40,475 nucleotides of DNA from Roseibacillus sp. (GTDB lineage: Bacteria; Verrucomicrobiota; Verrucomicrobiia; Verrucomicrobiales; Akkermansiaceae): the NCBI GenBank assembly GCA_022448985.1, contig JAKVCR010000049.1, positions 15,661 to 56,135 on the forward strand, in the 5' to 3' direction. The position numbers and the translations under genes are program-made. Under the pieces are notes generated by a model that was given only the letters and a program-made list of their open reading frames with translations, made no database searches and was not told the DNA's origin. Every line of letters starts with the position of its first letter. Within the stretch, counting starts at the first letter, position 1. Shown one piece after another: positions 8,779-17,269 of this stretch.

Positions 8779-10294
8779 GGAGTGACGGGGCCGTGGCGCT
8801 CTCCTCCTCTTCCCCTTGACCAGTCGTGTCACCTGCACCCTCGCCCTCGGCGGACTCGGTAGTCTCCTCCGGAATCACATCTTCCTGAACCGAAACCGGG
8901 GTCGTTTCCTCTGACAGCACAGGGAGAACAGGCTCCTTCGATCCATCTTCTCCGGGAGCATCCTCTCCGAGAGGATCGGCATTACCTATCTCGCCACCAA
9001 GACCAAGAAACTCCCAGCAGATCACCTCGTCGAGGTGGATGTGGCTTTCGGGTTCCTCCGTCCAACTCAATCTTACGGTGGCGTAACGGTTCTGATCGCT
9101 ACGGTCAGGCATATTGATCCAGGCAAGCTGTGACAGCACCCGGCCCGATAGTCCGTCATTCGGGACCACGACTGTGATTCGATCCTGGCCAAAAGCTGGA
9201 TCACTCAAGCGAAATGTCCGCGTGTCAGCTGCGCTGGTTTCAGCTGCAGACGCAGGAAGGGCCTCCCGGACCATCACCCGAAATACTCCGCCAACCCCGG
9301 GCCGTGGCCCCGTGATGAAATGCTTGAAAATGCGGTACTTCGTCTGGGTGTAGACATGCCAGTCCAGAAGAAGCGTGCCATCCACCTCCTTGAAGAACGC
9401 CATCACGCGCACCGGGTCCATCGCGAAGCGATCCCTGGAGGCGAGGGAGGAAAGCAGCAGGCCCGGCTCCTTTAAATCATACTGGATCTCAAGTGGAACC
9501 ACCGGACGGAAAAATTCCGACATCTTTAATTGTGAGGGCCGCTCAAAACGCATGAGAAAAAGCCCTCGCCTTCGATCAACGATGTCGAGGGCCTGATGGC
9601 TAAAGCCTTCGATGGGCGTATCCGACTCGTCGATCTCGCTCGCACCGCGGTAGAAATTCGCCATCTCACTCCCCAGCACATCGCTCCCAATAACATACCG
9701 CGCCTTCTCTTCAGCACTGCGCGCCTGCAGGAATCCGGAAAGAGCTTTTGAAGCCTCGTCTTTCCAACCCTGCTCAATGAAATGTTCGTGGTCCTGCTGG
9801 TGCTCCTCCCTGGCAATCGGAGCAGGCACGTTCCTCTTCGGCGCGGCGACCACGGGAGCACCAGGATCAGGATCCTTCCGCTTTAATACTACCAATGACA
9901 TCAGGCCCCCTGCAATGGCGACCACGGCAACCAGGAATAGAATTGCAGGGTGCAATCCCCGCTTCTCCTTCATTCGATTGTCCTCCCTGTTCGTTACAGG
10001 CCCTTCAACCGAAGGAGTTGGATCCAACTCTACCGATGGCGCCAGATCTTCCGGGCGATCCTCGGAAGAGGAAGCTGGAGTGACAAGAGGATCCGCGGGG
10101 GCAACCGACGGCGGCACAGGCTGGTCTCGTGATCCCGGATCAGCAAAGACCACCGGAGGCGCAGGTGAATCGATACTGATGCCGCAATGGGGGCATGGGG
10201 CGGTCGTCGGAGGAAGATCAAACGGGATCTGAATCTCACCGCGGCACGACGCGCAATGAAACCGCCGGGTCTCCGGACAGGTAGTTTGGGGCAT
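8771..10294 (-). CDS. Zinc-ribbon, single-pass membrane protein of unknown function
   Basis: A 507-residue protein. The N-terminus has two CxxC knuckles (C14/C17 and C34/C37, HCASC and PCPHCG) typical of a zinc ribbon, then a proline/acid-rich linker, one transmembrane helix (about 114-137, AILFLVAVVAIAGGLMSLVV), an extracytoplasmic alpha/beta domain, and an acidic low-complexity tail (runs of E, G, D, T). This order resembles PVC-type membrane proteins with a cytoplasmic zinc finger, but I know no function. The ATG at 10294 is chosen over 10345 because it begins right before the cysteine-rich domain. Its stop overlaps the mnmE start by 8 nt, so the two are coupled. Confidence 0.8.
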   Translation of the reverse strand: MPQTTCPETRRFHCASCRGEIQIPFDLPPTTAPCPHCGISIDSPAPPVVFADPGSRDQPVPPSVAPADPLVTPASSSEDRPEDLAPSVELDPTPSVEGPVTNREDNRMKEKRGLHPAILFLVAVVAIAGGLMSLVVLKRKDPDPGAPVVAAPKRNVPAPIAREEHQQDHEHFIEQGWKDEASKALSGFLQARSAEEKARYVIGSDVLGSEMANFYRGASEIDESDTPIEGFSHQALDIVDRRRGLFLMRFERPSQLKMSEFFRPVVPLEIQYDLKEPGLLLSSLASRDRFAMDPVRVMAFFKEVDGTLLLDWHVYTQTKYRIFKHFITGPRPGVGGVFRVMVREALPASAAETSAADTRTFRLSDPAFGQDRITVVVPNDGLSGRVLSQLAWINMPDRSDQNRYATVRLSWTEEPESHIHLDEVICWEFLGLGGEIGNADPLGEDAPGEDGSKEPVLPVLSEETTPVSVQEDVIPEETTESAEGEGAGDTTGQGEEEESATAPSLRE

Positions 10295-10363
10295 CAGATT
10301 ATTAAGAAGTCTTAAAAGACTAGACACATGCCAAATGCCTGTCAATCAGCGAAGGGGCCTCTC

Positions 10364-11458
10364 TTAGCCCCTCAGCACCCCATCCAAGACCTCCAGGCAG
10401 CGCTCATTCTGGGCCCGGGTTCCCACCGAAATGCGAACCCAGCCAGGCAGCTTGTAGCCCCTCATTGCCCTCACAATCACGCCCTGCTCCAGCATTTTCT
10501 GAAAGACGGCATCACCGTCCCCCACCTCAAGCAGCACAAAGTTAGCCACGCTGGGGACATAACGTAGCCCCCGCTGCTCAAAGGCCTTCTCCAGAAAGGC
10601 CAACCCCTCATCGTTATTGACCACCGTTCGCGCCACGTGCCCATCGTCCTTCATGGCAGCAAGGGCCCCAGCCTGTGCAACAGCATTGGCGTTGAACGGT
10701 TGACGGGCCCGGTTCAGGAGATCCGCTACCGGCCCGGAGGCGAGGCCGTATCCTATGCGAAGAGCTGCGAGACCATGCGCTTTGGAGAATGTCCGCAAAA
10801 TACACACGTTTCTCCCCTCCTTCACATACTTCACCGTATCCGGTGGATCGCTCAGGAACTCGTGGTAGGCCTCATCAAAGACCGCAACGACGTGGTCGGG
10901 CAGGCGTTCCATGAAACGATCGATTTCAGACTGTCCCACCAGTGTCCCGGTCGGATTGTTGGGGTTGGCAATGAAAACCAGCCGGGTATCAGAATTGATC
11001 GCATCCGCCATCGCATTGAGATCGTGGACGAACTCCGGATCCGGAACCTCCACGTATTTAGCTCCGAAAAGCGTAGCCATCAGCTTGTAGACAACGAAAG
11101 CATGCTCCGCCGCGATAAGGGATGTCTGACGATTGAGGAATGAGTGGCAGAGCAACTCGATAACTTCGTTTGATCCGTTACCCAGTACCACCTGCTCCAT
11201 CCCAAGCCCATGCCTTTCAGCAATCGCATTACGCAGCTTCCATCCGCCGCCGTCGGGATAGAGCTGGGCATCCTCGAGCGCAGCCCGCATCGCCTCCTTT
11301 GCCTTCGGCGAGGGTCCGAGTGGATTCTCGTTACTGGCGAGCTTAACGATTTCCTCAGGGCATAAGCCCAATTCGCGAGCAGTCTCCTCAACCGGTTTCC
11401 CGGGCTCGTAGGCCACTAGGTCGCACACGAACTGGTTGGCTGATCCCTGCATGAACAT
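10364..11458 (-). CDS. hisC: Histidinol-phosphate aminotransferase
   Basis: A PLP-dependent class I/II aminotransferase that converts imidazole-acetol phosphate to L-histidinol phosphate in histidine synthesis; many homologues also act on aromatic amino acids. The 364-residue protein has LASNENPLGPSP near the N-terminus, NPNNPTG (165-171), DEAY (195-198), the Schiff-base lysine in TFSKAHGLAALRIGYG (K226; the usual tyrosine after KA is histidine here) and a C-terminal WVRISVGT. The ATG at 11452 is an equally possible start. It lies 37 nt after menG on the same strand, with no other his gene nearby. Confidence 0.93.
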   Translation of the reverse strand: MFMQGSANQFVCDLVAYEPGKPVEETARELGLCPEEIVKLASNENPLGPSPKAKEAMRAALEDAQLYPDGGGWKLRNAIAERHGLGMEQVVLGNGSNEVIELLCHSFLNRQTSLIAAEHAFVVYKLMATLFGAKYVEVPDPEFVHDLNAMADAINSDTRLVFIANPNNPTGTLVGQSEIDRFMERLPDHVVAVFDEAYHEFLSDPPDTVKYVKEGRNVCILRTFSKAHGLAALRIGYGLASGPVADLLNRARQPFNANAVAQAGALAAMKDDGHVARTVVNNDEGLAFLEKAFEQRGLRYVPSVANFVLLEVGDGDAVFQKMLEQGVIVRAMRGYKLPGWVRISVGTRAQNERCLEVLDGVLRG

Positions 11459-11495
11459 GAAGGAGTGTGGCCTCTGGAGCCCTCTCTGTTAAGCG

Positions 11496-12209
11496 TTAAG
11501 ACTGCGACACCGGGACTTGCCCCTTATAAATGGAAGCAATTCCCGCACTGAGGGGTATCCATTCCGGCTTCAGTAGTCCGGCCCCCGAAAACAACTCGAG
11601 CATATCCTCTCCGCTGGGGAAACGATCGATTGATTCGGCCAGATACTCATAGGCCTCGGGCTCTCCGGTAATCGCTCCTCCTATCATCGGTAGAATCCTT
11701 GTCAGGTAAAAGGTATACGGCCGTCGTAAAATCCCCTGCGGAACTGAAAAGTCCAACACAAGCACGAGTCCTCCGGCCCGCACCACCCTGCTCATTTCCC
11801 GCAAGCCGCCTTCCCAGTTCGCCATGTTTCGCAAACCAAAACCCACGGTGGCAACGTCAAAACTTTCATCCTCGAAGGGAAGTTCCAGGGCATCCGCCTT
11901 GATAAGATCGCGCAATCCTCGCTCCCTGGCATACCGCAGCATCTCCTCACAGAAATCGGCTCCAAGGACCTCTGCATCGGGACAATGCCGCTGGATTTCA
12001 AGGGCGAGATCTCCTGTCCCCGTGGCTACGTCGAGAACACGCATCGGATGGAATCCCGCAACCATTCGGCCAACCTTGCGCCGCCATAGGATATCCGTTC
12101 CTGCACTCAGAACGTGGTTGGCCAGGACATAATTATCCGCGATCCGGGCAAAGGCACCCTTCACGTAGTCCGGATCCCGACCATCCTGGGTCACCACTTT
12201 GGACGCCAT
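11496..12209 (-). CDS. menG: Demethylmenaquinone methyltransferase (UbiE/MenG)
   Basis: A 237-residue SAM-dependent C-methyltransferase for the last step of menaquinone (or ubiquinone) synthesis. Diagnostic features: N-terminal FARIADNYVLANHVLSAGTDILWRR, the SAM motif DVATGTGD (60-67), GFGLRNM, and a late EYLAESIDRFPSGEDM. These match UbiE/MenG rather than generic class I methyltransferases. Which quinone is used cannot be told from the gene; menaquinone is more likely in this lineage. It sits in a minus-strand run between a GNAT gene (37 nt upstream) and hisC. Confidence 0.93.
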   Translation of the reverse strand: MASKVVTQDGRDPDYVKGAFARIADNYVLANHVLSAGTDILWRRKVGRMVAGFHPMRVLDVATGTGDLALEIQRHCPDAEVLGADFCEEMLRYARERGLRDLIKADALELPFEDESFDVATVGFGLRNMANWEGGLREMSRVVRAGGLVLVLDFSVPQGILRRPYTFYLTRILPMIGGAITGEPEAYEYLAESIDRFPSGEDMLELFSGAGLLKPEWIPLSAGIASIYKGQVPVSQS

Positions 12210-12246
12210 TCTTCAAAATGAATTTTAAGCCTCTCCATCTGCCCCA

Positions 12247-12723
12247 TCACGGATCGGGTAGAAGATCCGCAAATATCCCGGGATCACTTCCCGGGATCTC
12301 AATCGCCCCACATGCCTTCTCGTAGAATTCCCGCGGCCCTACCCCACCGATAATGGCGTAAGCGTGACCCTCGTCGCGCATGGCCTCAAGAGTCTTGTAT
12401 AGCAGAGCCCTGCCCACGCCACTGCCACGGGCACTCTCCGCCACCCCGGTCGGCCCGAAATAGCCCTTGCCCGTTGTCTCGTAACATGCAAATCCGAGGA
12501 TCTCCTTGTTCCTCGTGGCGATAAAGGCACCGATCGGTTGCCGACTGAAGGCTACCTTTGCCTCACTGACCCATTTTGGAGAAAAGTGCTCACCGACCCA
12601 GTGAGCTAGAATATGCCGCTCATATCCCCATGGCCTCCGGAGGATCACTCCCTCCTTCTCCACGGACTCATACGCTTCCCGCGTCCTGGGCAGATCATAC
12701 AGCCTCACCAGCATGTCAATCAT
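12247..12723 (-). CDS. GNAT family N-acetyltransferase
   Basis: A 158-residue GNAT protein. The acetyl-CoA pyrophosphate-binding loop RGSGVGRA is at residues 99-106, preceded by the beta strand YFGPTGVAESA and followed by LLYKTLEAMRDEGHAYAIIGGVGPREFYEKACGA, a usual GNAT C-terminal half. Substrate unknown. It is the first gene of the minus-strand run leading to menG and hisC, facing a small membrane protein across 171 bp that must hold its promoter; I could not pick out a convincing -35/-10. Confidence 0.88.
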   Translation of the reverse strand: MIDMLVRLYDLPRTREAYESVEKEGVILRRPWGYERHILAHWVGEHFSPKWVSEAKVAFSRQPIGAFIATRNKEILGFACYETTGKGYFGPTGVAESARGSGVGRALLYKTLEAMRDEGHAYAIIGGVGPREFYEKACGAIEIPGSDPGIFADLLPDP

Positions 12724-12894
12724 GGGGGAAGCCTACGACCTACCGCCCTCAGGGCAACTGGGAATCAACGGATCAGGGTTCTAGGAGCCTGACAGCAGGA
12801 GAGCCCTTTCAAGAGGCTTGGACGATTCCCGAGGAAAAGATGATTCGTGACGAGAGCGATCCAACTGTCATCTTCTCCTGCCTCCCGACTCCTC

Positions 12895-13287
12895 ATGCAC
12901 GCACTGAGCTTTCTCCTCGCCATCGCCCTCCTTGCGCTCGGGATGGCAGGAATACCGGCGGCGGCCTCAACAGAAGACCTCCGTGCAATCGTAATGCCAG
13001 GCATATTTTTCGGTGGGGCGGTTCTCATTGCCTCCCTCTATGCGATCAAGGAACCACGCCACGGGCTGGCAGGAGCGGCCTTCCTCGTATTCCTGTCCTT
13101 CCTCACCAACTTTGCCACCCTCATCGGCGCCGTTACCGGGGGAACCTACGCATGGTCCCGCCATGAACATCGCATTGCCACCCTTGTTCTTCTCCTGTCC
13201 ACCTTCTATCTCGGAGCTGCTTTGCGCTCATGGAAGCAGGCGCGAAAGGCCCGGATCATAGCGGAACTGGAGAACGGGACCGGGTAG
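12895..13287 (+). CDS. Small four-helix integral membrane protein
   Basis: A 130-residue hydrophobic protein with about four predicted membrane helices (starting LSFLLAIALLALGMAGI, PGIFFGGAVLIASLY, AAFLVFLSFLTNFATLIGAV, IATLVLLLSTFYLGAAL) and a basic then acidic cytoplasmic tail (RSWKQARKARIIAELENG). The ATG at 12895 opens directly onto the first helix; the longer frame from 12847 adds unlikely residues. Family unrecognised. It is a lone plus-strand gene in a minus-strand region, convergent with frr. Confidence 0.65.
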   Translation: MHALSFLLAIALLALGMAGIPAAASTEDLRAIVMPGIFFGGAVLIASLYAIKEPRHGLAGAAFLVFLSFLTNFATLIGAVTGGTYAWSRHEHRIATLVLLLSTFYLGAALRSWKQARKARIIAELENGTG

Positions 13288-13424
13288 TACAGTCCCACGG
13301 GCAGAGTTCGGGACCAACATGACCGGGAGAAGCGCACTGGCCGCTCTCTCAGAAACGAACTCCGCAACTAAATAATTCCCGGAATTAACCGGCTGTAGAT
13401 CCAACGTAACCAGCCAAAGCGGCC

Positions 13425-13994
13425 TCACACCGTCATCAACTCCTGCTCCTTCTCTGCAAGCTTCTCGTCAATCTCCTTGATATGGCTGTCCGTGAAGTCC
13501 TGCACCTCGCCCTCGAAATCACGCGCCTGGTCCTCTGTTAAAATATTATCAGCCTTCATCTTCTTGGCCCCATCCATACCGTCCTTCCGACTGGCTCGCA
13601 CCCTGATCCGCGACTCCTCCGCCATATTCCTGATAACCTTGACCAGTTCGACCCGGCGCTCCTCCGTGAGTTCAGGGATTGGAAGCCGGATCACCTTTCC
13701 ATCACTCACAGGATTCAGGCCTAGCTTACCATTTTCCCTGATAGCCCGTTCGATATCACTGGTCACACTGGGATCAAAGGGTTGCACCATGATTGTTCGC
13801 GCCTCAGGCGTGTTGATGACTGCCAGTTCCTTGAGCCTCATCTTGCTCCCGTAGGATTCGACATGCACCTCAAGGTTCTCGACCAGGCTGGGAGAGGCCT
13901 TGCCCGTCCTTACCCCCACGAATTCCTGCAGCATATGATCAACCGCGTTGCCCATTGCAGCGGCTACTTCCTTCTTAGCGGTCTCGGGATCCAT
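13425..13994 (-). CDS. frr: Ribosome recycling factor
   Basis: RRF, with EF-G, splits post-termination ribosomes. The 189-residue product is slightly longer than usual and matches throughout: VRTGKASPSLVENLEVHVESYGSKM, the domain-II region INTPEARTIMVQPFDPS, then LPIPELTEERRVELVKVI and RVRASRKDGMDGAKKMK. It lies 41 nt downstream of pyrH, the classic pyrH-frr order. rpsB and tsf, which often precede this pair, are absent here. Confidence 0.97.
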   Translation of the reverse strand: MDPETAKKEVAAAMGNAVDHMLQEFVGVRTGKASPSLVENLEVHVESYGSKMRLKELAVINTPEARTIMVQPFDPSVTSDIERAIRENGKLGLNPVSDGKVIRLPIPELTEERRVELVKVIRNMAEESRIRVRASRKDGMDGAKKMKADNILTEDQARDFEGEVQDFTDSHIKEIDEKLAEKEQELMTV

Positions 13995-14035
13995 GATAGC
14001 TGTAATGAATAGAGTAATTGTTCCGGCGCGAAATC

Positions 14036-14764
14036 CTACTCGGCGCAGACGATCGTGCCAAGCTCTTCGCCTCGCAGAGCGCGCTCGATATTGCCCGGTT
14101 CGCCAAGGTCAAAAACAATGATAGGCACATTGTTATCCATGCAGAGGCTGAAAGCTGTGGAATCCATTACTTTCAGACGCTTCGTAATACACTCGTGGAA
14201 ACTCACCGTCTCATAGCGTTGCGCATCAGGATCCTCCTTCGGATCAGCCGTGTAGACTCCATCCACCATCGTAGCCTTCAGGATGACATCTGCGCTCATC
14301 TCGCTGGCACGCAGAGCTGCGGTTGTATCAGTGGAAAAGAACGGACTTCCAGTTCCAGCTGCAAAAATGACCACCCTCCTGTTGTCGAGATGTCGGCGGG
14401 CCTTGCGACGGATGAAAGGCTCCGCCACGTTTTTCATTTCAATGGCTGACTGCACAATGCACATCACCCCTTCCTCCTCAAGGGCAGCCTGCAAGGCGAG
14501 AGCATTCATGACGGTGGCCAACATGCCGACATAGTCAGCAGTAGCACGGTCCATTCCGCGGGCACTGGCCGCTGCTCCACGCCAGAAATTACCACCTCCA
14601 ACCACGATTCCCAGTTCCACCCCTGACTGCTGGGCTGCCGAAATCTCCGTGGCAATGCGCCCTACAATCTCTGGAGAAATGTTGTCCTTGCTCCCCGTAT
14701 CCCGCAAAGCCTCGCCGCTAAGTTTCAATATGGCTCTCTTGAAAGAGCGTCCCTTTTCACCCAT
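14036..14764 (-). CDS. pyrH: Uridylate (UMP) kinase
   Basis: PyrH phosphorylates UMP to UDP; it is an amino-acid-kinase-family hexamer. The ATG at 14764 gives [20 protein letters not shown], the expected N-terminus, so it is preferred to a GTG at 14785. Motifs: [71 protein letters not shown]. 242 residues, normal length. It is the first gene of a pair with frr; the 179-bp upstream gap must carry the promoter. Confidence 0.97.
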   Translation of the reverse strand: MGEKGRSFKRAILKLSGEALRDTGSKDNISPEIVGRIATEISAAQQSGVELGIVVGGGNFWRGAAASARGMDRATADYVGMLATVMNALALQAALEEEGVMCIVQSAIEMKNVAEPFIRRKARRHLDNRRVVIFAAGTGSPFFSTDTTAALRASEMSADVILKATMVDGVYTADPKEDPDAQRYETVSFHECITKRLKVMDSTAFSLCMDNNVPIIVFDLGEPGNIERALRGEELGTIVCAE

Positions 14765-14943
14765 ACAATCAGAAGGTTGAGGCACTTAACCAATCCCGCC
14801 CCCGTCTGCAAAGGGAAAAGGCAAGCGCCATCACTTCAATCTCAGGACCAACCACCCCCCATATGCATGATCCGTGTGACGGAGTCGCCCTTCCCCTCCC
14901 GACCTCGCGCATGCAAATCTTCCGCCCACATCGGAAACACTGG

Positions 14944-15525
14944 TCACATGTCATCCTCGGCCACTTCCTCATCCGATCTCACCCCTCCAAGCGTAAGGCG
15001 CCGGGCAAGGTTTTTGAGAGCCTCATTCCCTTCATTGGTCCCCTTCACCCCGATCGAAACCCTCAGGTCCTCATCCTTACTATTACGAAAGTAGTCCTTG
15101 AGCGTGTACTCGATCGCGACAATTGAAAGGGTAACCACTTGCCGGGCCGTCAAGTCGAGCTCTTCCGGTAATTCGAGCTTACTGACATCGAGGCGCACCA
15201 GCAGCCTGGTATTCTTCATCTCCGCGCTCAGCTCTATTTTACACAGGTTCAGCAAATTGGCATCCTCGACGACATATCCATCACCATTGCTTGTAATCCG
15301 GTGAGGAGATCCCACTGCCTTCACCAAGTCCTCAGGCATTGCCCCGGTCACTGCATATGGCCGCGACATCACCGCAGCTTGAACCGGATCATCTTCCCCA
15401 AGGCTCTCCCCGACCCCGTCGGTCCCATGAAGAGAGAGCGGTTGATAAAGGTTCACCACTTCAAGGGTTACTCCTGAAACGATCGAAGGCAGGAGCAAGA
15501 GCAGTGCCAGGACCCTTAAAGCCAT
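14944..15525 (-). CDS. Secreted protein of unknown function (193 aa)
   Basis: An exported protein with a textbook signal peptide (ALRVLALLLLLPSIVSG). The mature part of about 175 residues has mixed strands and helices, no cysteine cluster, and an acidic C-terminus (SDEEVAEDDM). I recognise no domain or catalytic motif. It begins 15 nt after the fmt stop, so it is probably co-transcribed with fmt. Confidence 0.65.
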   Translation of the reverse strand: MALRVLALLLLLPSIVSGVTLEVVNLYQPLSLHGTDGVGESLGEDDPVQAAVMSRPYAVTGAMPEDLVKAVGSPHRITSNGDGYVVEDANLLNLCKIELSAEMKNTRLLVRLDVSKLELPEELDLTARQVVTLSIVAIEYTLKDYFRNSKDEDLRVSIGVKGTNEGNEALKNLARRLTLGGVRSDEEVAEDDM

Positions 15526-15540
15526 ATAACTACTGTGCTC

Positions 15541-16506
15541 CTATTCACCGGGGCTCGCCAGCGAAAAGAAACAATCTCCGGCGAGCAGCAAATTTCCTTT
15601 GATGAATTCAGCGACCGGGAGCCTGTTGCCGCCCTCTACCTGCACTTCATGGAACCGCATCGCACCGGTTCCGCAGGCTACGGTAATCCCGGAAGAACTA
15701 ACCCTTATGATCTCGCCAGGAGACACATTGCCGATTTCCTCCATTACTGTTCCACCAGGAAACATTTTCAACCGCTTTACCCGCCCGCGGGCATCATGAA
15801 ACGATGTAAAGGACCCTGGCCAAGGGTCATGTGCCCGAATACGGCATTCCAGGTCCTTGGAGGAGTGGGCCCAGTTCAACTCCCCGTCACCTCGGTGCAA
15901 CCTGCGGGCATAAGTCGCCAGGCTCTCATTCTGCGGATTTCGCGACACCTCACCACTCGCGATACAGTTCATGCTCTCGCTCAGGACAGCAGGAGCAAGT
16001 TCGGCCAGACGATCGTGGAGAGTTTCACCGGTCTCCTCATGATCTAAAGGAATAGCCACCTTCATGATGATATCCCCGGCATCCAATTCCTCCGTCATGT
16101 AGATAATGCTTACTCCGCTCTCGGAATCACCGGCCGCAATCGCGGCCTGGATGCAGGAAGCCCCTCTGTGACGCGGGAGCAGCGAGGCATGCACGTTGAT
16201 GCAGCCATAGCGAGGAAGCTCCAGAAGGGTTCGCGGGAGGATCTGCCCGTAGGCCATGACCACAATTAAATCAGGTTCCAGCGCCGCCACTTCGTCCAAC
16301 CCTTCCTTCGACCCAATCTTCTCCGGTTGCACAACTTTAACCCCAAGATCACCTGCCGCGGTCTTGATCCGCGGTGGACGCAGCCTCGAACTTCGGCCCA
16401 CCGGTCGATCGGGCTGCGTGACCAATCCTGCCAAGCCCCCTCGCTCCACCATCATTCGAAACGACGGCAGCGCAATCTCGCCGGTCCCCATAAACAACGT
16501 GCGCAT
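15541..16506 (-). CDS. fmt: Methionyl-tRNA formyltransferase
   Basis: Fmt formylates initiator Met-tRNA using 10-formyl-THF. From the ATG at 16506 the product is 321 residues and begins MRTLFMGTGEIALPSF as in the family; an upstream ATG at 16533 is less likely. Catalytic Asn104, His106 and Asp142 are seen in NVHASLLPRHRGA and LDAGDI. The C-terminal OB-like domain is present (GDGELNWAHSSKDLECRIRA). The usual tryptophan in the LPRWRGA motif is histidine. def, its common partner, is not adjacent. Confidence 0.95.
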   Translation of the reverse strand: MRTLFMGTGEIALPSFRMMVERGGLAGLVTQPDRPVGRSSRLRPPRIKTAAGDLGVKVVQPEKIGSKEGLDEVAALEPDLIVVMAYGQILPRTLLELPRYGCINVHASLLPRHRGASCIQAAIAAGDSESGVSIIYMTEELDAGDIIMKVAIPLDHEETGETLHDRLAELAPAVLSESMNCIASGEVSRNPQNESLATYARRLHRGDGELNWAHSSKDLECRIRAHDPWPGSFTSFHDARGRVKRLKMFPGGTVMEEIGNVSPGEIIRVSSSGITVACGTGAMRFHEVQVEGGNRLPVAEFIKGNLLLAGDCFFSLASPGE

Positions 16507-16576
16507 GATCTGATTCCAACCATCCGGATTCAAATTACGGCGCAGCCGATATTTGAAATGCGGGGCCTGAAGTTTT

Positions 16577-17206
16577 TTACACCAGCACCTTGGCCATCTC
16601 CTTGTAGACGTCCAGTTTTACGATCTCCGCGATCACATCCCCCAGCACCTCCACAGGTTGCTGGGTGGCGTCGATCTCGCTCACTCTGCCTTCGTAATGC
16701 TCGATGAGAGGCCGGGTCTCTTCATCATAGGTCTCGATCCGATGAGCGATGACCTCGTCACTCGCATCGTCGTAACGATTGTCCTTCAGGGCGCGTTTAC
16801 GCATCCGCCGCGCGAGTTCCTCACGATCCGGACAGGTCAAATGAATGACCCGGTGCACTTCCAGATAGTCTTCCAGGATTTCAGCCTGATGCACATTACG
16901 TGGAATGCCATCCAGAATCAGCATGTCGATGTCGGGCTTGAAGAAATAGGTCTCAATCCAATTGTCGATCTGGGCCTTCCAGAGATCAATTGTAAGCTGA
17001 TCGGGCACAAGTTCGCCCTTGCTGGAAAACTCCACGAACTGCTGACCCAGGTCCGTCCTGGTATCGAGGGACCGGAATACATCTCCACAGGCACAGTGGA
17101 AAAACCGAGGAATCGTTCCAAGAACCTTGCCCTGTGTGCCCTTCCCGGACCCTGGAGCTCCGATGATGAGGACGGAGGAATGAAGTTTTCGGGATTCTTC
17201 GCTCAC
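16577..17206 (-). CDS. Adenylate kinase-like nucleoside monophosphate kinase, lidless form
   Basis: A P-loop kinase interconverting AMP/ATP/ADP or a related NMP. The 209-residue protein has Walker A GAPGSGKGT (16-24), the NMP-binding LDGIPRN (99-104; usually LDGFPR) and a short segment RMRKRALKDNRYDD where long adenylate kinases have a LID domain with or without zinc cysteines. So it is a short, lidless type. The final 60 residues keep the helix with IETYDEETRPLIEHYE. Whether this is the only adenylate kinase of the cell cannot be seen here. Confidence 0.85.
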   Translation of the reverse strand: MSEESRKLHSSVLIIGAPGSGKGTQGKVLGTIPRFFHCACGDVFRSLDTRTDLGQQFVEFSSKGELVPDQLTIDLWKAQIDNWIETYFFKPDIDMLILDGIPRNVHQAEILEDYLEVHRVIHLTCPDREELARRMRKRALKDNRYDDASDEVIAHRIETYDEETRPLIEHYEGRVSEIDATQQPVEVLGDVIAEIVKLDVYKEMAKVLV

Positions 17207-17269
17207 TGCTTTCTAGCGATTAGGGACGGACCAACCTATTCAGCAGAATTCCGACCTCCAAGCATCAAA

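Noticed and set aside
12576-13166. Plus-strand ORF of 196 codons
   Set aside because: Proline/arginine-rich shadow overlapping both the GNAT gene and the small membrane protein, with no domain or signal.
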